DNA from: Phymatolithon calcareum | Taxonomy: Eukaryota; Rhodophyta; Florideophyceae; Hapalidiales | Assembly: GCA_977006965.1 (NCBI GenBank) | Contig: OZ345352.1 | Coordinates: 1,736,001-1,800,000 of the forward strand | Length of the DNA stretch: 64,000 nucleotides | Reading direction: 5' to 3' | In this document: one piece after another, positions 44,266-54,615 of the stretch | Numbering within the stretch: position 1 is the first letter of the stretch | How the letters are laid out: the number at the start of each line of letters is the position of its first letter | Notes under the pieces: generated by a model | Database searches by the model: none | What the model was told of the DNA's origin: nothing | What the model saw: only the letters and a program-made list of their open reading frames with translations | Position numbers and translations under genes: made by a program

Positions 44266-44799
44266 GTTACTGTTCGTACTCCCGCCTGGGCTCGCGTCCG
44301 CACACGTCTCGCCAGCGACAAATTGGCACCAAAATGGTTACCCCCTTCCCGCATGGGAAGGTGCACTCAAGCTTTTATTTGAGCATCGCAGATCCAGCTG
44401 CTGAAGGACAGCTCTGCATTAGCGGTATCGGCCGGAATCTAGGCTAGGGTAATTACCGCTCGACAATTTCCATGGATGTAATGAAATTGAAAAACGAGAA
44501 AACGTGGGAACAAAACAAATCATACTACTACACGAGTTGACAGAAAAATCGGGAAAGGGAATCTCCCCGATGGAAGATGATCTTCGAAACTCGGGGTATG
44601 CAAGGTCTGTCTTAAACACAAGGGACAAGGCATGTTGGTGATTCCAGACCAAGGCGCTGAGGGGATCTGGGATAACGGCTGTTGTGGCCGAGCGCTGCCG
44701 TTCCTGCTAGGCAGTGATGCATAAACTCCGCCACGCCGGCCGTGTCCCCGTTCTATCTTGATTTCCTCGGCGCAGATGTGTACCGGCGTGAACAGTTAC
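44266..44799. mobile_element. solo LTR with 5-bp target-site duplication
   Basis: The body 44271-44794 (524 bp) starts TGTTCG and ends GAACA, so it has the canonical TG...CA ends. GTTAC flanks it at 44266-44270 and 44795-44799. The surrounding LINE-B sequence rejoins correctly when it is removed. No internal retroviral-type genes are present, so it is a solo LTR left by recombination. Orientation is not determined. Confidence 0.82.
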
Positions 44800-44948
44800 C
44801 TACCTTGTGCAGCTCACGAAGCGCTCACCAGAATGGCCGACAGGAAAACTCAAGATTCAAGGCAATCATATCTCAGTCCTCTACGGGGTTGTTGGTGCTT
44901 GGACTTGACCTCTTTTTGCCTTGCCTTCTGCGAGTCAATACAGGCTCT

Positions 44949-45455
44949 CTTCGTTCTCCATTAATTTGAATTTGGAATTTATTAAACACCCTCAGCAACA
45001 GTCATGAGACTGCAAGGGAGATACAATTCAGCATCTACTTTGTAGCTTCGATCATCTATTCAAATACTTGTAACCCGGGTTAAACGTCGTAGCCCAGCTG
45101 CAAAAACCCTCTCCCGTAAAAAGGGAGGGAAAAGCTTGGGGTCCACAGATCAGATTTCCTCAATTGACGCCTTGTCTATCCCATGTCGTCGCAAAAGACG
45201 ATAGTGAAGAAGCGTAGCTTGTCTAGAGCTTTTTCAGTGATAGTAATCTCCTCTTTGGTCAGATGATATCTTCCGAGGTATTCTTCCAGGTTGCTCATGA
45301 GGATTGATACAGTATCACCGAACTTGTCTGTGAGAAGTGATGTGCTCATTGGGGGGAACCGACCGAATGCCCACTTTACCGCTAATTGACGGTGCCGTGT
45401 TTTCGGGAGTCTGATAATCGCCGGGCCAGACCCCGGCAGATCCTTCGTTCTCCAT
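44949..45455 (-). mobile_element. 5'-truncated LINE-D with 13-bp target-site duplication
   Basis: CTTCGTTCTCCAT flanks the body 44962-45442 (44949-44961 and 45443-45455). The minus-strand frame from 45442 down to the stop at 45176-45178 is open over about 87 codons: LPKTRHRQLAVKWAFGRFPP, MSTSLLTDKFGDTVSIL and TITEKALDKLRFFTIVFCDD. This is the same C-terminal domain as LINE-A and LINE-B but a distinct family. The 3' untranslated end is shared with 45823-46005 and 49990-50165 (AATAAATTCCAAATTCA). Confidence 0.88.
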
Positions 45456-45822
45456 GCGTTTTGTCAGTGTCTTGCTAAATATTAAGAGCTCATCTAGCCC
45501 CTTTTCTGCTTCCAGTCGTTTTCTCCTTCGAGGTCGTACCCTGCTAGCGTTCGTTCAAGGGTCTCCATATGCTCTCTGGCTCTGGTACCGAATTCTTCAG
45601 GCATAATTGTTTTTGACACTTTTGGGAATCTGCCATAGGCATATGGCAGCGCGAGTTGCCTGTGCATCACCTTGGGGAGCTTGAGGATTGCTGGCAATTC
45701 TCTTGTCTTGTCGTATGGAATCTTCCTTTTCGATTCGAGACGGTCTCCTTCCATTACCAGTAACTTAGATCGAAGTGTTTGCGAAGACTGGTTTGTTTGG
45801 ATAATCAATAACATACTTTTTT

Positions 45823-46005
45823 GAATTTGGAATTTATTAAACACCCTCAGTAATACTCATGAGACTGCAAGGGAGATGCGTTTCAGCAGCTACGCTGTAG
45901 CTTCGATCATCTATTCAAATATTTGTAACCCGAGTTAACGTCGTAGCGCTAACTGCAAAACCCCTCTCCCGTAAAAAGAGCGGAGGAAAAAGCTGTTCAG
46001 GCAGA
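45823..46005 (-). mobile_element. LINE-D 3' end, copy 2
   Basis: Matches 44965-45150 closely (AATTTATTAAACACCCTCAG, CATGAGACTGCAAGGGAGAT). No ORF remains. Confidence 0.75.
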
Positions 46006-46790
46006 CAGTCATGAACAGACTCCAAGATTGATTTATACTCTACAAACCGGAAATGGATAACAATTTTCTAGGTTGATCTCTATCTGAGAAGTTATGAGGC
46101 GCTTTGAGAATCTGGCGTATGTACCGGCAGTAGTGCAAGGTTACAAGGAGATTCAGAACGCAAAATTGGATGAGACCCACGCCAAAGAAATTCGGTACGT
46201 CTCCGCGGCAGCTTAGGGAACCTTGGGCAGCACGCACATCAAGCAGTACTAAAAGACGAAAGATTCCAGGAGCCTCCGAGAAAGACAAAAAATCGCCTTA
46301 TCCCGCGCACCAAGACAGCACAACCGCTGCACTTATGCTTCAAGTCTAAGAGATACAGGACATTGGCCAAAAAGGGCATTCGTAAAATCCCGTCAATGAG
46401 CATCTTGGAGATCGTAGAACCTAGGACAAACTGGAAAAGATGCTATCGAAGATATCAAGACACGTCTAATATAAGAAGAAAGGACGTACACAAAGAAAAC
46501 ACTATATGAAGTCCTTGTTATGTTTCAAGCGGCGAAGGCCTCGACCTAAACAAGAAGTCATCCGGTCCTTTTCCCGCTGACTACGCGTCACATCGTCCGG
46601 TGGAATATTATTCCATTTCGAGGCCCAATTATGGGTTAGAGGTAGGTTTTAGGAGTTCACCAGATCATTTCGCACCCGGTCATGCAAACCTTCAAGCAAG
46701 AATGAATCTGCTCGAGTCCATACTGATTTGGCAAAGTTGTCCAGGCGTCTGCAGACGCATTGGCAGCTTTAATTAAAAGCTTGCACTTCA
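46006..46790 (+). pseudogene. LINE-A2 remnant, continuous copy
   Basis: It begins like 693-1010 and continues without the insertions seen there. Plus-strand frames include SKRYRTLA, GQTGKDAIEDIKTRL and VLVMFQAAKAS, aligning with the LINE-A ORF2 terminus. Several stops are present. A LINE-A-like 3' end follows at about 46740-46790 (GACGCATTGGCAGC, TTCATCTTCTTG). Confidence 0.65.
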
Positions 46791-47587
46791 TCTTCTTGTA
46801 TCTAAGAAAGAGAATTAATCGTTTCTCATAAATTCCTTGACTTCCAATTTAAGAGCGGTTCTGCTACAAAGAAATGTTTTCAGAAAAGGAGTTAATAATG
46901 GTTAAAAAATTCAGAAAATAAACATTTGACGGCGGAAACTCTAGCTGAATGTTTGCATTTCCATTGCCTGTTGCGCCGATTGTTCCTCCCTGTTGTCGAA
47001 AAGATTAATTTAGAAAAGCGGACAGGTTATCAGACGAAGATACGAGCTTTCACACGCTCCCAAGTTTTATTTTAAATGTACATATCTGAGGCTCGTGCTG
47101 GAGACAAAATTTCATTCGTTGCTCATCAATGTGGACAACCATGCAATCCCCTAATCATTACTGGAGGTGGTTATCTGCTATTCACAATCGTTTGTGTCGT
47201 TCGTCCATGCCACTCTAATACCTGCTTCATGGGAACACACTTCTTTTGAAAGGGTATTCGCTTTGCTAGACAAAACTGTGTTCCTACTTTCTGCTCCCTA
47301 CGCATAAGTTTCAATATATGGCGTTGCTGCGGAAACTTGTGCGCAGTGAACAGAAGGGAGGCACACAGTTTTGTCTAGCAATGGTGATGCCCCTTGCCAA
47401 TTACTTCTGTCTTTCCAAGTCATGGTGAAAGAGAATTCTCCTGTAATGTTACTACATGTCCAATTGATATTTAGAGGCGCTTTGTCAGCACAACCCAAAT
47501 GCTCATGAAAACATTTGAGGTTGTGTCACAATCAGTGAAAACATACATTCAGAATATAAAAGTTTCGAAAATTTTATTTTGGCGCAT
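46791..47587. repeat. dispersed repeat R2, copy 2, and 3' flank of pseudogene
   Basis: About 47070-47480 matches 2930-3560 and carries the empty site for the LINE-B insertion at 3222. 47500-47587 matches, in inverse orientation, the 3' flank of secreted-protein gene copy 3 (about 49735-49830). 46791-47069 is unassigned. Confidence 0.6.
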
Positions 47588-47868
47588 CTAGCAACGAAAG
47601 AACAATATAACGCAGTCTATATATCTTAAGTAAATGTCAGGCAATTTTGACGCCTTTGTTACAACTTGCACGGTCCAGAAGGCAACGCAGTCACGAAGAG
47701 GAGATCCACGGGGGTGCTTGTTGTCCACAACACGCCCCTTCTTGTTCACCACCTGGTACGCCGTCAATGGAAGGATGAAGCACTTTCGCTTGAGGAAATC
47801 AGCCTTGTTCTGCTGCGGGGTTTCATGTCCGATTCCGGAGAGTTCCACACGCTTTCCGAGCTACTTGT
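47588..47868 (-). pseudogene. six-cysteine secreted protein, truncated copy
   Basis: The minus-strand frame matches the last roughly 65 residues of copy 3 (SGIGHETPQQNKADFLKRKC, LPLTAYQVVNKKGRVVDN, SPLRDCVAF, given in parts). Homology stops abruptly at about 47868, so the signal peptide and the first four cysteines are missing. The natural TAA stop has become CAA, so the frame runs on for 28 extra residues. The polyadenylation signal of copy 3 is conserved below it (complement of about 47573-47578). It is oriented opposite to copy 3, 1.3 kb away, so it arose by an inverted duplication. It is not expected to make a functional secreted protein. Confidence 0.85.
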
Positions 47869-47879
47869 AACTCGATGAA

Positions 47880-49040
47880 GCTCTCACAGTTATCTCAAAC
47901 TTAATGCCCAAGCAACGACTTTCTGATATTCAAAAAGAGATGCTGGTAATGGCAGTTAATACCGTCCAACGAAAATGTCCGAAATCAAAATGAAAACGTA
48001 AGCGAAGGATTGTAGCGCAACGAAAAGTCTCTCAGGTGCAATGATAATTGACTAAGGGAGCTTCAATAAAACAGAAATCCATCCACCCAATAAACAAACA
48101 AACATATATACATATATATTGTCGAGTGGCATCATCGAATGTACACGACTCCCTATTCGCTGTGCACAAACGTTTTAATTTCTCAAGCTGGGCCCTCTTC
48201 GAGTCCCTAGTCTCTTGAATGGCGCGCTCCTATATGAAGTTTCGCGGGTCCCTAACGCCTTCATGAGCAGGTGAAGGTGTACTGAAATGGCAAGTCTCAT
48301 AAGGTCTTTCACTGGTTCAAAGGAGAGAAGTTAAAATTGACAGCGGGTAGAGTCCATTAGTTCTAGAGCCAATAAAAGCAAGATGCATGCCAACGGAGTT
48401 GGGTGAGAAGTACCCCACCGAACGCATGTGCCCCCCTTTGCTGCCATCGTCTCGCCTTCCTCGATAAAATCTCACAATCTACCTAGACCGACGCGAAAAA
48501 TACAGCGGTCAGCAAGCTCACAGATTGCAAACGTTAGAAAACTGCGTACATGGCAAACACAAAACATTGGAAGTAAATAAATAACCTCGTCACTTTTTAC
48601 CCCGGCGGGAGACATATCCCATGAGCAATAAAGCACTGCATTGTGAGCCCCACCAGCGGGGAGAACGCAGCTTACATACATACATGCTTCATATATTGGA
48701 AGTCATCATACCTGGTGAAACGGACAGCGCCCAAAAATGTAATATCGCCCACCATTGATTCAGAGAGGCGCTGTAATTCGAACTGCATCCAATATTGCAT
48801 TGGATAATCTCCGTCAGAACCATTCACGTCCAAGCCCAACAGCGCGACTTCAGAAAGTTCAGGTTTTCACATCGCATGAAATGCAATGAGATTATCCGAA
48901 CAGATGCACTACATCAAAAATCTCAGTGAAAAATTATTCCTCGTTTCTTCGTCCATTCCTGGATTCTGAAAAGCTAATCAGCAACAGCCATTCGCCTTGC
49001 ACCAGATAGTAGATGATAATCGTCCAAGTGACAGTTCCCG
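47880..49040. other. spacer between pseudogene and copy 3; segmental repeats
   Basis: 47960-48080 and 48770-48930 match repeat R3 (14310-14690). 48120-48570 matches 6160-6690 upstream of copy 1. 48100-48120 has a short ATATACATATATAT run. No gene is supported. Confidence 0.5.
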
Positions 49041-49045
49041 AGTAC

Positions 49046-49052
49046 TATAAAA
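49046..49052 (+). promoter_or_regulatory. TATA box of secreted-protein gene 3
   Basis: TATAAAA, 93-99 bases upstream of the ATG at 49145, the same spacing as in the other intact copies. Confidence 0.75.
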
Positions 49053-49144
49053 GAGTAGAGTTCAAGGTTCAGAGCACATTATCGAACGCAATATCGAAGA
49101 ATTTCAAACACCATCACTCTCTTCGAGCATAACCACCTCACAAA

Positions 49145-49654
49145 ATGGCCAAGATCGCCGCTTTCGCCATTACTCTCGCTCTCGCCACGATTGCCCTCTC
49201 CGAGGCAGCATGCTACAACCGCTGCCGCTTCCGCTTCTGTGCGTTCCGCACCAATTTCAGGGTTGGTGTCAAGAACGACGTCCCCTTCACTGGCCCCATT
49301 TGCGCCAAGGACGGAACCAGAATCGGTCATGTTGATTCAACCGGCGAGGCGCGCCTCTATACGGGAAGGTTTTTCATTCGCATCTCCAAGTGGTCCCCTC
49401 TTGGACTGAAGCAGAAGTTTTCCCCCAGCTTCTTCAAGTCCTTCGGTATCTACAAGTACCTCGGAAAGCGTGTGGACCTCTCCGGAATCGGACATGAAAC
49501 CCCGCAGCAGAACCAGGCTGATTTCCTCAAGCGAAAGTGCTTCATCCTTCCGTTGACGGCGTACCAGGTGGTGAACAAGAAGGGGCATGTTGTGGACAAC
49601 AAGCACCCTCGTGGATCTCCTCTTCGTGACTGCGTTGCCTTCAGGACCGTATAA
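49145..49654 (+). CDS. six-cysteine small secreted protein, copy 3
   Basis: This is a 169-residue intronless gene, the most diverged intact member. Residues 1-21 are a signal peptide (MAKIAAFAITLALATIALSEA). The six family cysteines are kept (23, 27, 32 and 53, then one in the KC-F block and one in RDCVAF). The central blocks are conserved, while 33-40 (AFRTNFRV) and 69-75 (RLYTGRF) vary, and the C-terminus is shorter, ending RTV. There is no N-glycosylation sequon at position 34. It is the only member on the plus strand. AATAAA lies 88 bases after the stop. Codons are strongly C/G-ending, unlike the surrounding DNA. The conserved cysteine pattern with changing surface segments argues for a folded extracellular protein. 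The function is unknown. Confidence 0.92.
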   Translation: MAKIAAFAITLALATIALSEAACYNRCRFRFCAFRTNFRVGVKNDVPFTGPICAKDGTRIGHVDSTGEARLYTGRFFIRISKWSPLGLKQKFSPSFFKSFGIYKYLGKRVDLSGIGHETPQQNQADFLKRKCFILPLTAYQVVNKKGHVVDNKHPRGSPLRDCVAFRTV

Positions 49655-49741
49655 GTATTAACAAAGGCGTCAAAATTGCCTGACATTTACTTAAGATATA
49701 TAGACTGAGTTATATTGTTCTTTTGTTGCTAGATGCGCCAA

Positions 49742-49747
49742 AATAAA
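49742..49747 (+). promoter_or_regulatory. polyadenylation signal of secreted-protein gene 3
   Basis: AATAAA, 88 bases downstream of the stop codon. It is conserved in the inverted pseudogene copy at about 47573-47578. Confidence 0.6.
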
Positions 49748-49989
49748 ATTTTCGAAACTTTTATATTCTGAATGCATGTTCTTCATTGACTTTGACACAT
49801 CCTCAAATATTTACATGAGCACTTGGGTTGTGCTGAAAAAGTGGCTCTAGATATCTATTAGATCAGAGTGGCATGGATGAATGACACTATTTTAACAGCC
49901 CCATTAATGAATCGTCTTTTATGACGACATGGAATAGACCAAGACAAAATAGAACGGCGACGCTGAGATTCCTACGAACAGGACAAGTG
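49748..49989. other. 3' flank of gene 3, partly inverted repeat
   Basis: About 49770-49860 is the inverse of 47480-47560. No gene. Confidence 0.45.
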
Positions 49990-50165
49990 GACTCTAAGCT
50001 TTTCCCTCCACCTTCTCTGGAGGAGGGTTTTTGCAGCTAGGGCTACGACGATAGCAACGAGCTTTTGCGGGCTTTAACGGAGCTACCAAGGTAGTAGCAT
50101 CTGAAACGCATCTCCCTTACAGTCTTATGAGTGTTTCTGAGGGCGTTTAATAAATTCAAAATTCA
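49990..50165 (+). mobile_element. LINE-D 3' end, copy 3
   Basis: Plus-strand counterpart of 44965-45150 and 45823-46005 (ACGCATCTCCCTTACAGTCT, AATAAATTCAAAATTCA), somewhat diverged. Confidence 0.7.
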
Positions 50166-50264
50166 ATAAAAAGAGCCCCATTAATGATCAGGGGGTTGCA
50201 TGGATGTTCACATTGATGAGCAACGAATGAAAATTTTCGTTTCCAACACGAGCCTCGGATTTGT
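50166..50264 (-). repeat. dispersed repeat R2, fragment (inverse)
   Basis: Reverse complement of about 50190-50262 matches 2935-3025 (GAGGCTCGTG, TTTTCATTCGTTG, TGCAT-CAATCCCCTGATCA). Confidence 0.6.
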
Positions 50265-50962
50265 ACATTCAAAACGTGGCGGCTTTTGAAATCAAGAATG
50301 GACGGAAACTGACATTCAAGATAGATTTGGCCTCCGGCGAGTATAGGAGCAGCATGAAGAGCACCGCATCTGGAAAATTACGTTCGCCAAGAATAGTTTT
50401 CTTGGAGCAAAGTTTATTTAAAAGCCCCACAGACTTCCGAAGATATGGGCAAGGCTTCCTCTGTTGCTACCTACCTTTGTGTAGCTTACGAAAACGCACC
50501 GCCAGAGGGGCGGGCGGAAAAACTAAGGATCTCAGATATCCCATCTAAATTGCAGAACTCCTGTATTGTTCGCCGTAGACGACCCCGGGTAGCGAGGCGT
50601 CATTGTGTGTTCATTGCGCCACATTTTGCAGCTCGATGATCAGTGCATCGCCAACAATACTGTACCGCACCAAGCAGTGAGGATAAAAGAAAGCAGATAC
50701 AGAATTCTTTGCGCAAGGTGGTTTGATGGACACTGCCGAGAAACCCACCGAAGTTAATTGGGAGCATGGGCAGTTGAAACACTCAACAGAACCCTGAAGA
50801 AGCCTACGTGGACCCCTGCAGAAGAGACAGGCGTGACTAGAGCCATTGACGTGATTGGAAGCCGAAAATTTTCAATGCTAGTAGAATGGTGCCTAGAATG
50901 GTGCCGGCTTTCCTCCAGTTGAGACACATGGTACATTCTCAATAAATCCATTTAATTACGAA
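50265..50962 (+). mobile_element. LINE-C fragment, copy 4, interrupted by LINE-B
   Basis: The left part 50265-50393 (HEEHRIWKITFAKN frame) and right part about 50650-50962 (KESRYRILCARWFDG, NRTLKKPTWTPAEETGVTRAI, ending CTCAATAAATCC) form the LINE-C C-terminus and 3' end. Between them about 50394-50649 is inserted. TCGCCAAnAATA occurs at both junctions (about 50382 and 50648), consistent with a target-site duplication. Confidence 0.7.
50412..50540 (-). mobile_element. LINE-B 3' untranslated fragment
   Basis: AAGTTTATTTAAAAGCCCCACAGACTTCCG (given in part) and the following GGCAAGGCTTCCTCTGTTGCTACC are the LINE-B 3' end in minus orientation. It diverges after about 50530. It is nested in LINE-C. 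Confidence 0.75.
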
Positions 50963-51053
50963 ATCAAGAATGGTTCGTATCTTCGTCTGATTACCGGTCC
51001 GCCTCTTTAAATTAATCTGTGACGCAATAGAGACGAACATCCTGCGTGTGTAT

Positions 51054-51233
51054 CTCTCCGGAGCCGGACTTGAAACCCCGCAGCAGAACCAGGCTTATTT
51101 CCTCAACCGAAATTGCTTCATTGTTCCGTTGACGGCGTACTAGGTGCTAGACAAGAAGGGGAATGTCGTGAACAACGTGCACCCCGGTGGATCTCCTCTT
51201 CGTGACTGCGTTGCCTTCAGGACCATTTCTTAA
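51054..51233 (+). pseudogene. six-cysteine secreted protein, truncated copy with stop
   Basis: The plus-strand frame covers the last roughly 60 residues of the family: ETPQQNQAYFLNRNCFIVPL, then TAY, a premature TAG at 51141-51143, VLDKKGNVVNNVHPGG, SPLRDCVAF and TAA at 51231. The SGIGH motif has become SGAGL. The N-terminal two thirds, including the signal peptide, are missing. About 40 bases of 3' flank also match copy 3. A truncated LINE-A lies immediately downstream. Confidence 0.85.
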
Positions 51234-51291
51234 GACTGGATAACTTTTAACAAAGGTATAAAAAATTGCCTGATATTTTCTATTCCTTCTG

Positions 51292-51589
51292 GAGATCACC
51301 GGCCATTGTGGGAAAGATGCTATCGAAGACGTGATAAATCGCCCCGCAAAAGACAGACACTCCAAAGAGGACAGCGCCTGAACTAAGCGAGCACTCGACG
51401 AGCGCTTAACCGTGTTTCAAGCTCTCGCCAAGTAAGGATTGCTCGCAAGTTACACCTACAGAAAGAGAAACTCTTCTTGGAACAGAATCCAGGAAAAATC
51501 TCTTCGCACTAGGAAAGTTTCCCCAAGCCTTAGCAGATGCGTTGGTAACTTTTAAATGAAAATCTACCTTTCTTCTTCGCTTCCTACTC
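51292..51589 (+). mobile_element. 5'-truncated LINE-A copy
   Basis: Encodes the end of LINE-A ORF2 (CGKDAIEDVINR, KRALDER-like, decayed) and the 3' untranslated region ending GCGTTGGTAACTTTTAAATG, then AAAATCTACCTTTCTTCTTC. More diverged than 41727-42372. A target-site duplication was not recognised. Confidence 0.8.
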
Positions 51590-53409
51590 ATATTACTTGC
51601 AGGGGGGGGGAATTGTAGGTTTTTATTTTTGAAGCCCTCAACGCCGGCGCACGCCGACACCAGAGCAGCTTTGCATTGCGCTGTAACCCTTCTAGGGAAG
51701 ACTGCAGCATACCGCCTCCATAATCATACCATCATCTCCTCTTGCATCTCGTTTTCTAGCATCATTAGTTATTACTTTGCAGAAATCCCCGCTGACACGG
51801 GGTCAGATCCGCTTATCATAGCGGGACTGTCTACTGCCCAAATAAACCTAATCACTATCTCTCTCTCTCTTCATCTTGCATGGCTGAGGATGATATGACT
51901 CGCCCTCGCGACTTTACCTTTCTTCTTCGCTTGTCGATAATTTGTATTGAACAGCACGTGCTTTATTATTGACGTACACAATTTTCGCAGTCGGCCAAGC
52001 TCTCCAATGAGCCATTGCTCGCATCGATTCCTATGAGAGCTTCGATTCATGTTAATAGCCCAGCGGGTCTTTGTCGTCGCCGAAGCATGGACTCTCCTTG
52101 AATATCTTATCTAGTCTTTTTCCCATTCTTCCCGGAGTAACTTCTCGGACGATGTTTTTTCAAGCTTCTGATCATTCTGCAACTCTTTGATGGCTTTTAG
52201 ATATTAATTTTGTACGGACAAAAGTCATCTTTCCCTTCATTGCAGGATAAACAACTGTTACAGAACCGCCAGATGCTGCAAAACAAACTCATTAAAAAGA
52301 ATGCAGACCTAGAGTTTGCAATTTGAAATCTGATGCATGTAGGAAAAGGAACCGCCCTCGTCACTTGAAGTGCGTTCTGCTAAAGAAAGGTTTATGAGTG
52401 CACTCAGCAAAACAAGGCACTAGTTTAGAAACACTTATAAATAGCGCGGAACTAATTACTCAATGCTTTTAGAGTTTGCATAAGGAAGTAACGTTCACAT
52501 GCTGTTCACTCTGTGTCAGTCATGTAACCAACCCTTTACTGTGTATTCGCTTAAGGTGCACTGCTAGTCAACAAGTGAGCCGATTTTGACAGCGAGCAGA
52601 ATTGCGTGCGTTTTTGGCCAGCGTTTGTGCGGTGTTTAGCCACTGGCTGGCGTCAGGGCCGCAAACGAAGTCAAGTCTAAGATGAAGGTGGCAATTGATA
52701 GATTGGAAGATTCGGAACTCATTAGAACCATTTTCTTTCCTGTGAAGTAAAAAGAGGTCTTGATGGTTTTACGAACTCCGTGTTTTGAACGCCTTTTCGT
52801 CGCGGCTATAACATGGCTTACTTTGAGTTAGACAAGGAAGGGAGTGGGCGCTCTGCTCAAGATCGACATGACAAGACACATCAGCGCTTGTAACAAGTGT
52901 TGCAGTGCGCCACATGATGACACATGCTGACAGCATCGCCGGAGAAGGTAAACGACTTGGAGAGACACCGCTCATGTTCGAGTACGACATGGCCGTGGGA
53001 GCAGTCAGGTCGATATTTCCGCAGCTGGGGCACGGGAGCACCGCAATCGCTCAACAATTTATTCATGCTGAACTACGAGCAAAGTTCGGTGCGAAGCGAA
53101 ATCCGCTGCGCAATGTTATGCCTATTCGCGGCAGCGCATATTCAAGATCTGTACTTTTGGAGGATTCTACGAGCAGGCAACACGTATCGCGCCCTCCTCA
53201 CATAAGATCAGCTTCAGAAATGGATCGGAATGCGTTTTCACAAGGAATTCAGGACAGTCACGGTCTGAAATCATAAAGGGTATGAAAGTCTGGCAATGTA
53301 CTTCGTTGATGCACACTGGCAGTCCAATCTTGTGATATGCATCGATGCGCGCCGGTGGCACTTTCAACGAATACGACGTTACTGTGGCTGCACTTTATGA
53401 AAGCGTGCT
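51590..53409. other. unassigned region
   Basis: A run of nine or more G near 51602 and a second LINE-A-like tail (TACCTTTCTTCTTCGC) at about 51915 are visible. The open stretch 52905-53276 plus (123 codons) has no recognised domain and no conserved copy in the window. I see no gene I can support. Confidence 0.35.
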
Positions 53410-53625
53410 GGGGAGTCCGGGAAATACCGCTGAAGATGGAAATTCGCGGATTAATTTAGATTACTCATTAATCTAATATCATTTGACGCACTTTCGAATA
53501 GAAAAGAACCAATGGGAACTATTCATGTGCCACTGACAGGCTGTTCATAGGACTAGTACCGTTTGATATCGAGCCCACCTGACTTGTCATCAGGAGTTTG
53601 ATACCTTTCAATGAAGAGTTTTAAT

Positions 53626-54615
53626 TCAATTTATATCAACAAAGAAAAGAGGCTCCGTGTCCATCATAAGCTGTGTAATCTGCGCAACAGCATGCAAGCA
53701 GTACGAATGCTTCGATATGTCATGTCTAAATCGCGTAGACAGAACAGAGAACTGCTTAAAACGCTTGTTTACGGTCTCATGGCGCGCGCGCAGGTTAGAG
53801 TGCAATTTTGAAATATCGTCATTTTTCCCAGAAGGCGTCAAACAGCTGTTGTCCCTATACCCAGAATCAGCGATAACCTTCTCGTCCTGGTCAAGAGCCC
53901 CCTTCAGACGACTTCTGTAAATAGTAAGATCGGGCACACCGCAGGCGAAAGCGCCATTAACCCACACAATATTTCCATTCTCCAGTGATAGACCAACCTC
54001 GTAGCGAAGACCCGCCGCTTTAAACTTGAACGAAAAGAAGTGGGGGTCGAAAGGGTATGGCTCTAGTACCCTGAAATCAGTGCCATCAACTGAGATCCAG
54101 CATCCGTGCAAAGACTTTTCCGCGCGCCGCCGCTCCCAATCAATCTATAATGTACAATGTCAACAACCAGAAACGCGAAAGAAATTCGATATCCACTTTA
54201 GCGCTTGAAAACTTACAACGCCTAAATCAGATAAAAGCTTCACAAATATCCAGCACCATTTGCGGAATGTCTTCTCGTCCACGCCGGCAAGAGAGCTGTG
54301 CACGTGCTCAATGCTGTATGATTTTAAGAACAAAAGCGCCCACAGCAGGTGCACAGGCATGCCATTCGGAGGAATTCTGGCAATGAGGAGCGACCACAAG
54401 CGTGCACACACAGTAGTAGAAACTCCAAAAAAGCCGCGAAAACGTTGGTCCTGCACTGCTACGCTTTTGGGCGTTCTGCGCATAATCGTGTCGCCAAGCT
54501 CGGAAAACCGGGACGATGGGACAGGAAAATGTTCACCTTGCATGATGCTTGCAAGTGGCGATCTCTTCGAAGCTACAGAAAGAGATGCCTCATCACGGAA
54601 ATGGTATACCCTCAT
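53626..54615 (-). CDS. DDE transposase (DDE_Tnp_4/Harbinger type), two exons
   Basis: Exon 1 is 54615-54217 and exon 2 is 54144-53626, joined after removal of a 72-base intron (54216-54145), giving 305 residues. The start ATG at 54615 has an in-frame TAG three codons before it. The first half is helical (RFRGFFGVSTTVCARLWSLL, HLLWALLFLKSYS, EKTFRKWCWIFVKLL). The junction reads LSDLGV then IDWERRRAEKS. The DDE triad is visible: Asp in SVDGTDFRV, Asp in CGVPDLTIYR and Glu in RARHETVNKRFKQF, with KFKAAGLRYEV and ADSGYRDN between. These are hallmarks of the nuclease domain that cuts transposon ends. The product should act in the nucleus, with the neighbouring accessory protein. No frameshift or premature stop, so it may be functional. 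Confidence 0.88.
54145..54216 (-). other. spliceosomal intron in the transposase gene
   Basis: On the minus strand it begins GTAAGT and ends CATTATAG, is 72 bases long and falls in phase 0. Without its removal the frame stops shortly after the donor (FFRVSGC, stop). With removal the family-typical I-W-R motif (IDWERRR) is restored directly before the DDE domain. Confidence 0.85.

Larger units (their letters stand above)
44191..45822 (-). mobile_element. LINE-B insertion carrying two further insertions
   Basis: AACATACTTTTT occurs at 44191-44202 and 45810-45821. Between them a LINE-B copy on the minus strand is split into 3' untranslated sequence (44203-44270 and 44795-44961) and the ORF2 C-terminus (about 45443-45809; KIPYDKTRELPAILKLPKV, HRQLALPYAYGRFPKV). 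The solo LTR (44271-44794) and LINE-D (44962-45442) lie within. Net length is about 580 bp, in line with the other LINE-B copies. Confidence 0.85.

Noticed and set aside
44271-44794. Terminal-inverted-repeat DNA transposon (TGTTC...GAACA)
   Set aside because: The inverted similarity is only about five bases, while TG...CA ends with a 5-bp target duplication fit a solo LTR better.
52905-53276. Host gene encoding a 123-residue protein
   Set aside because: No domain, no conserved copy, no promoter signal, and overlapping frames on both strands.
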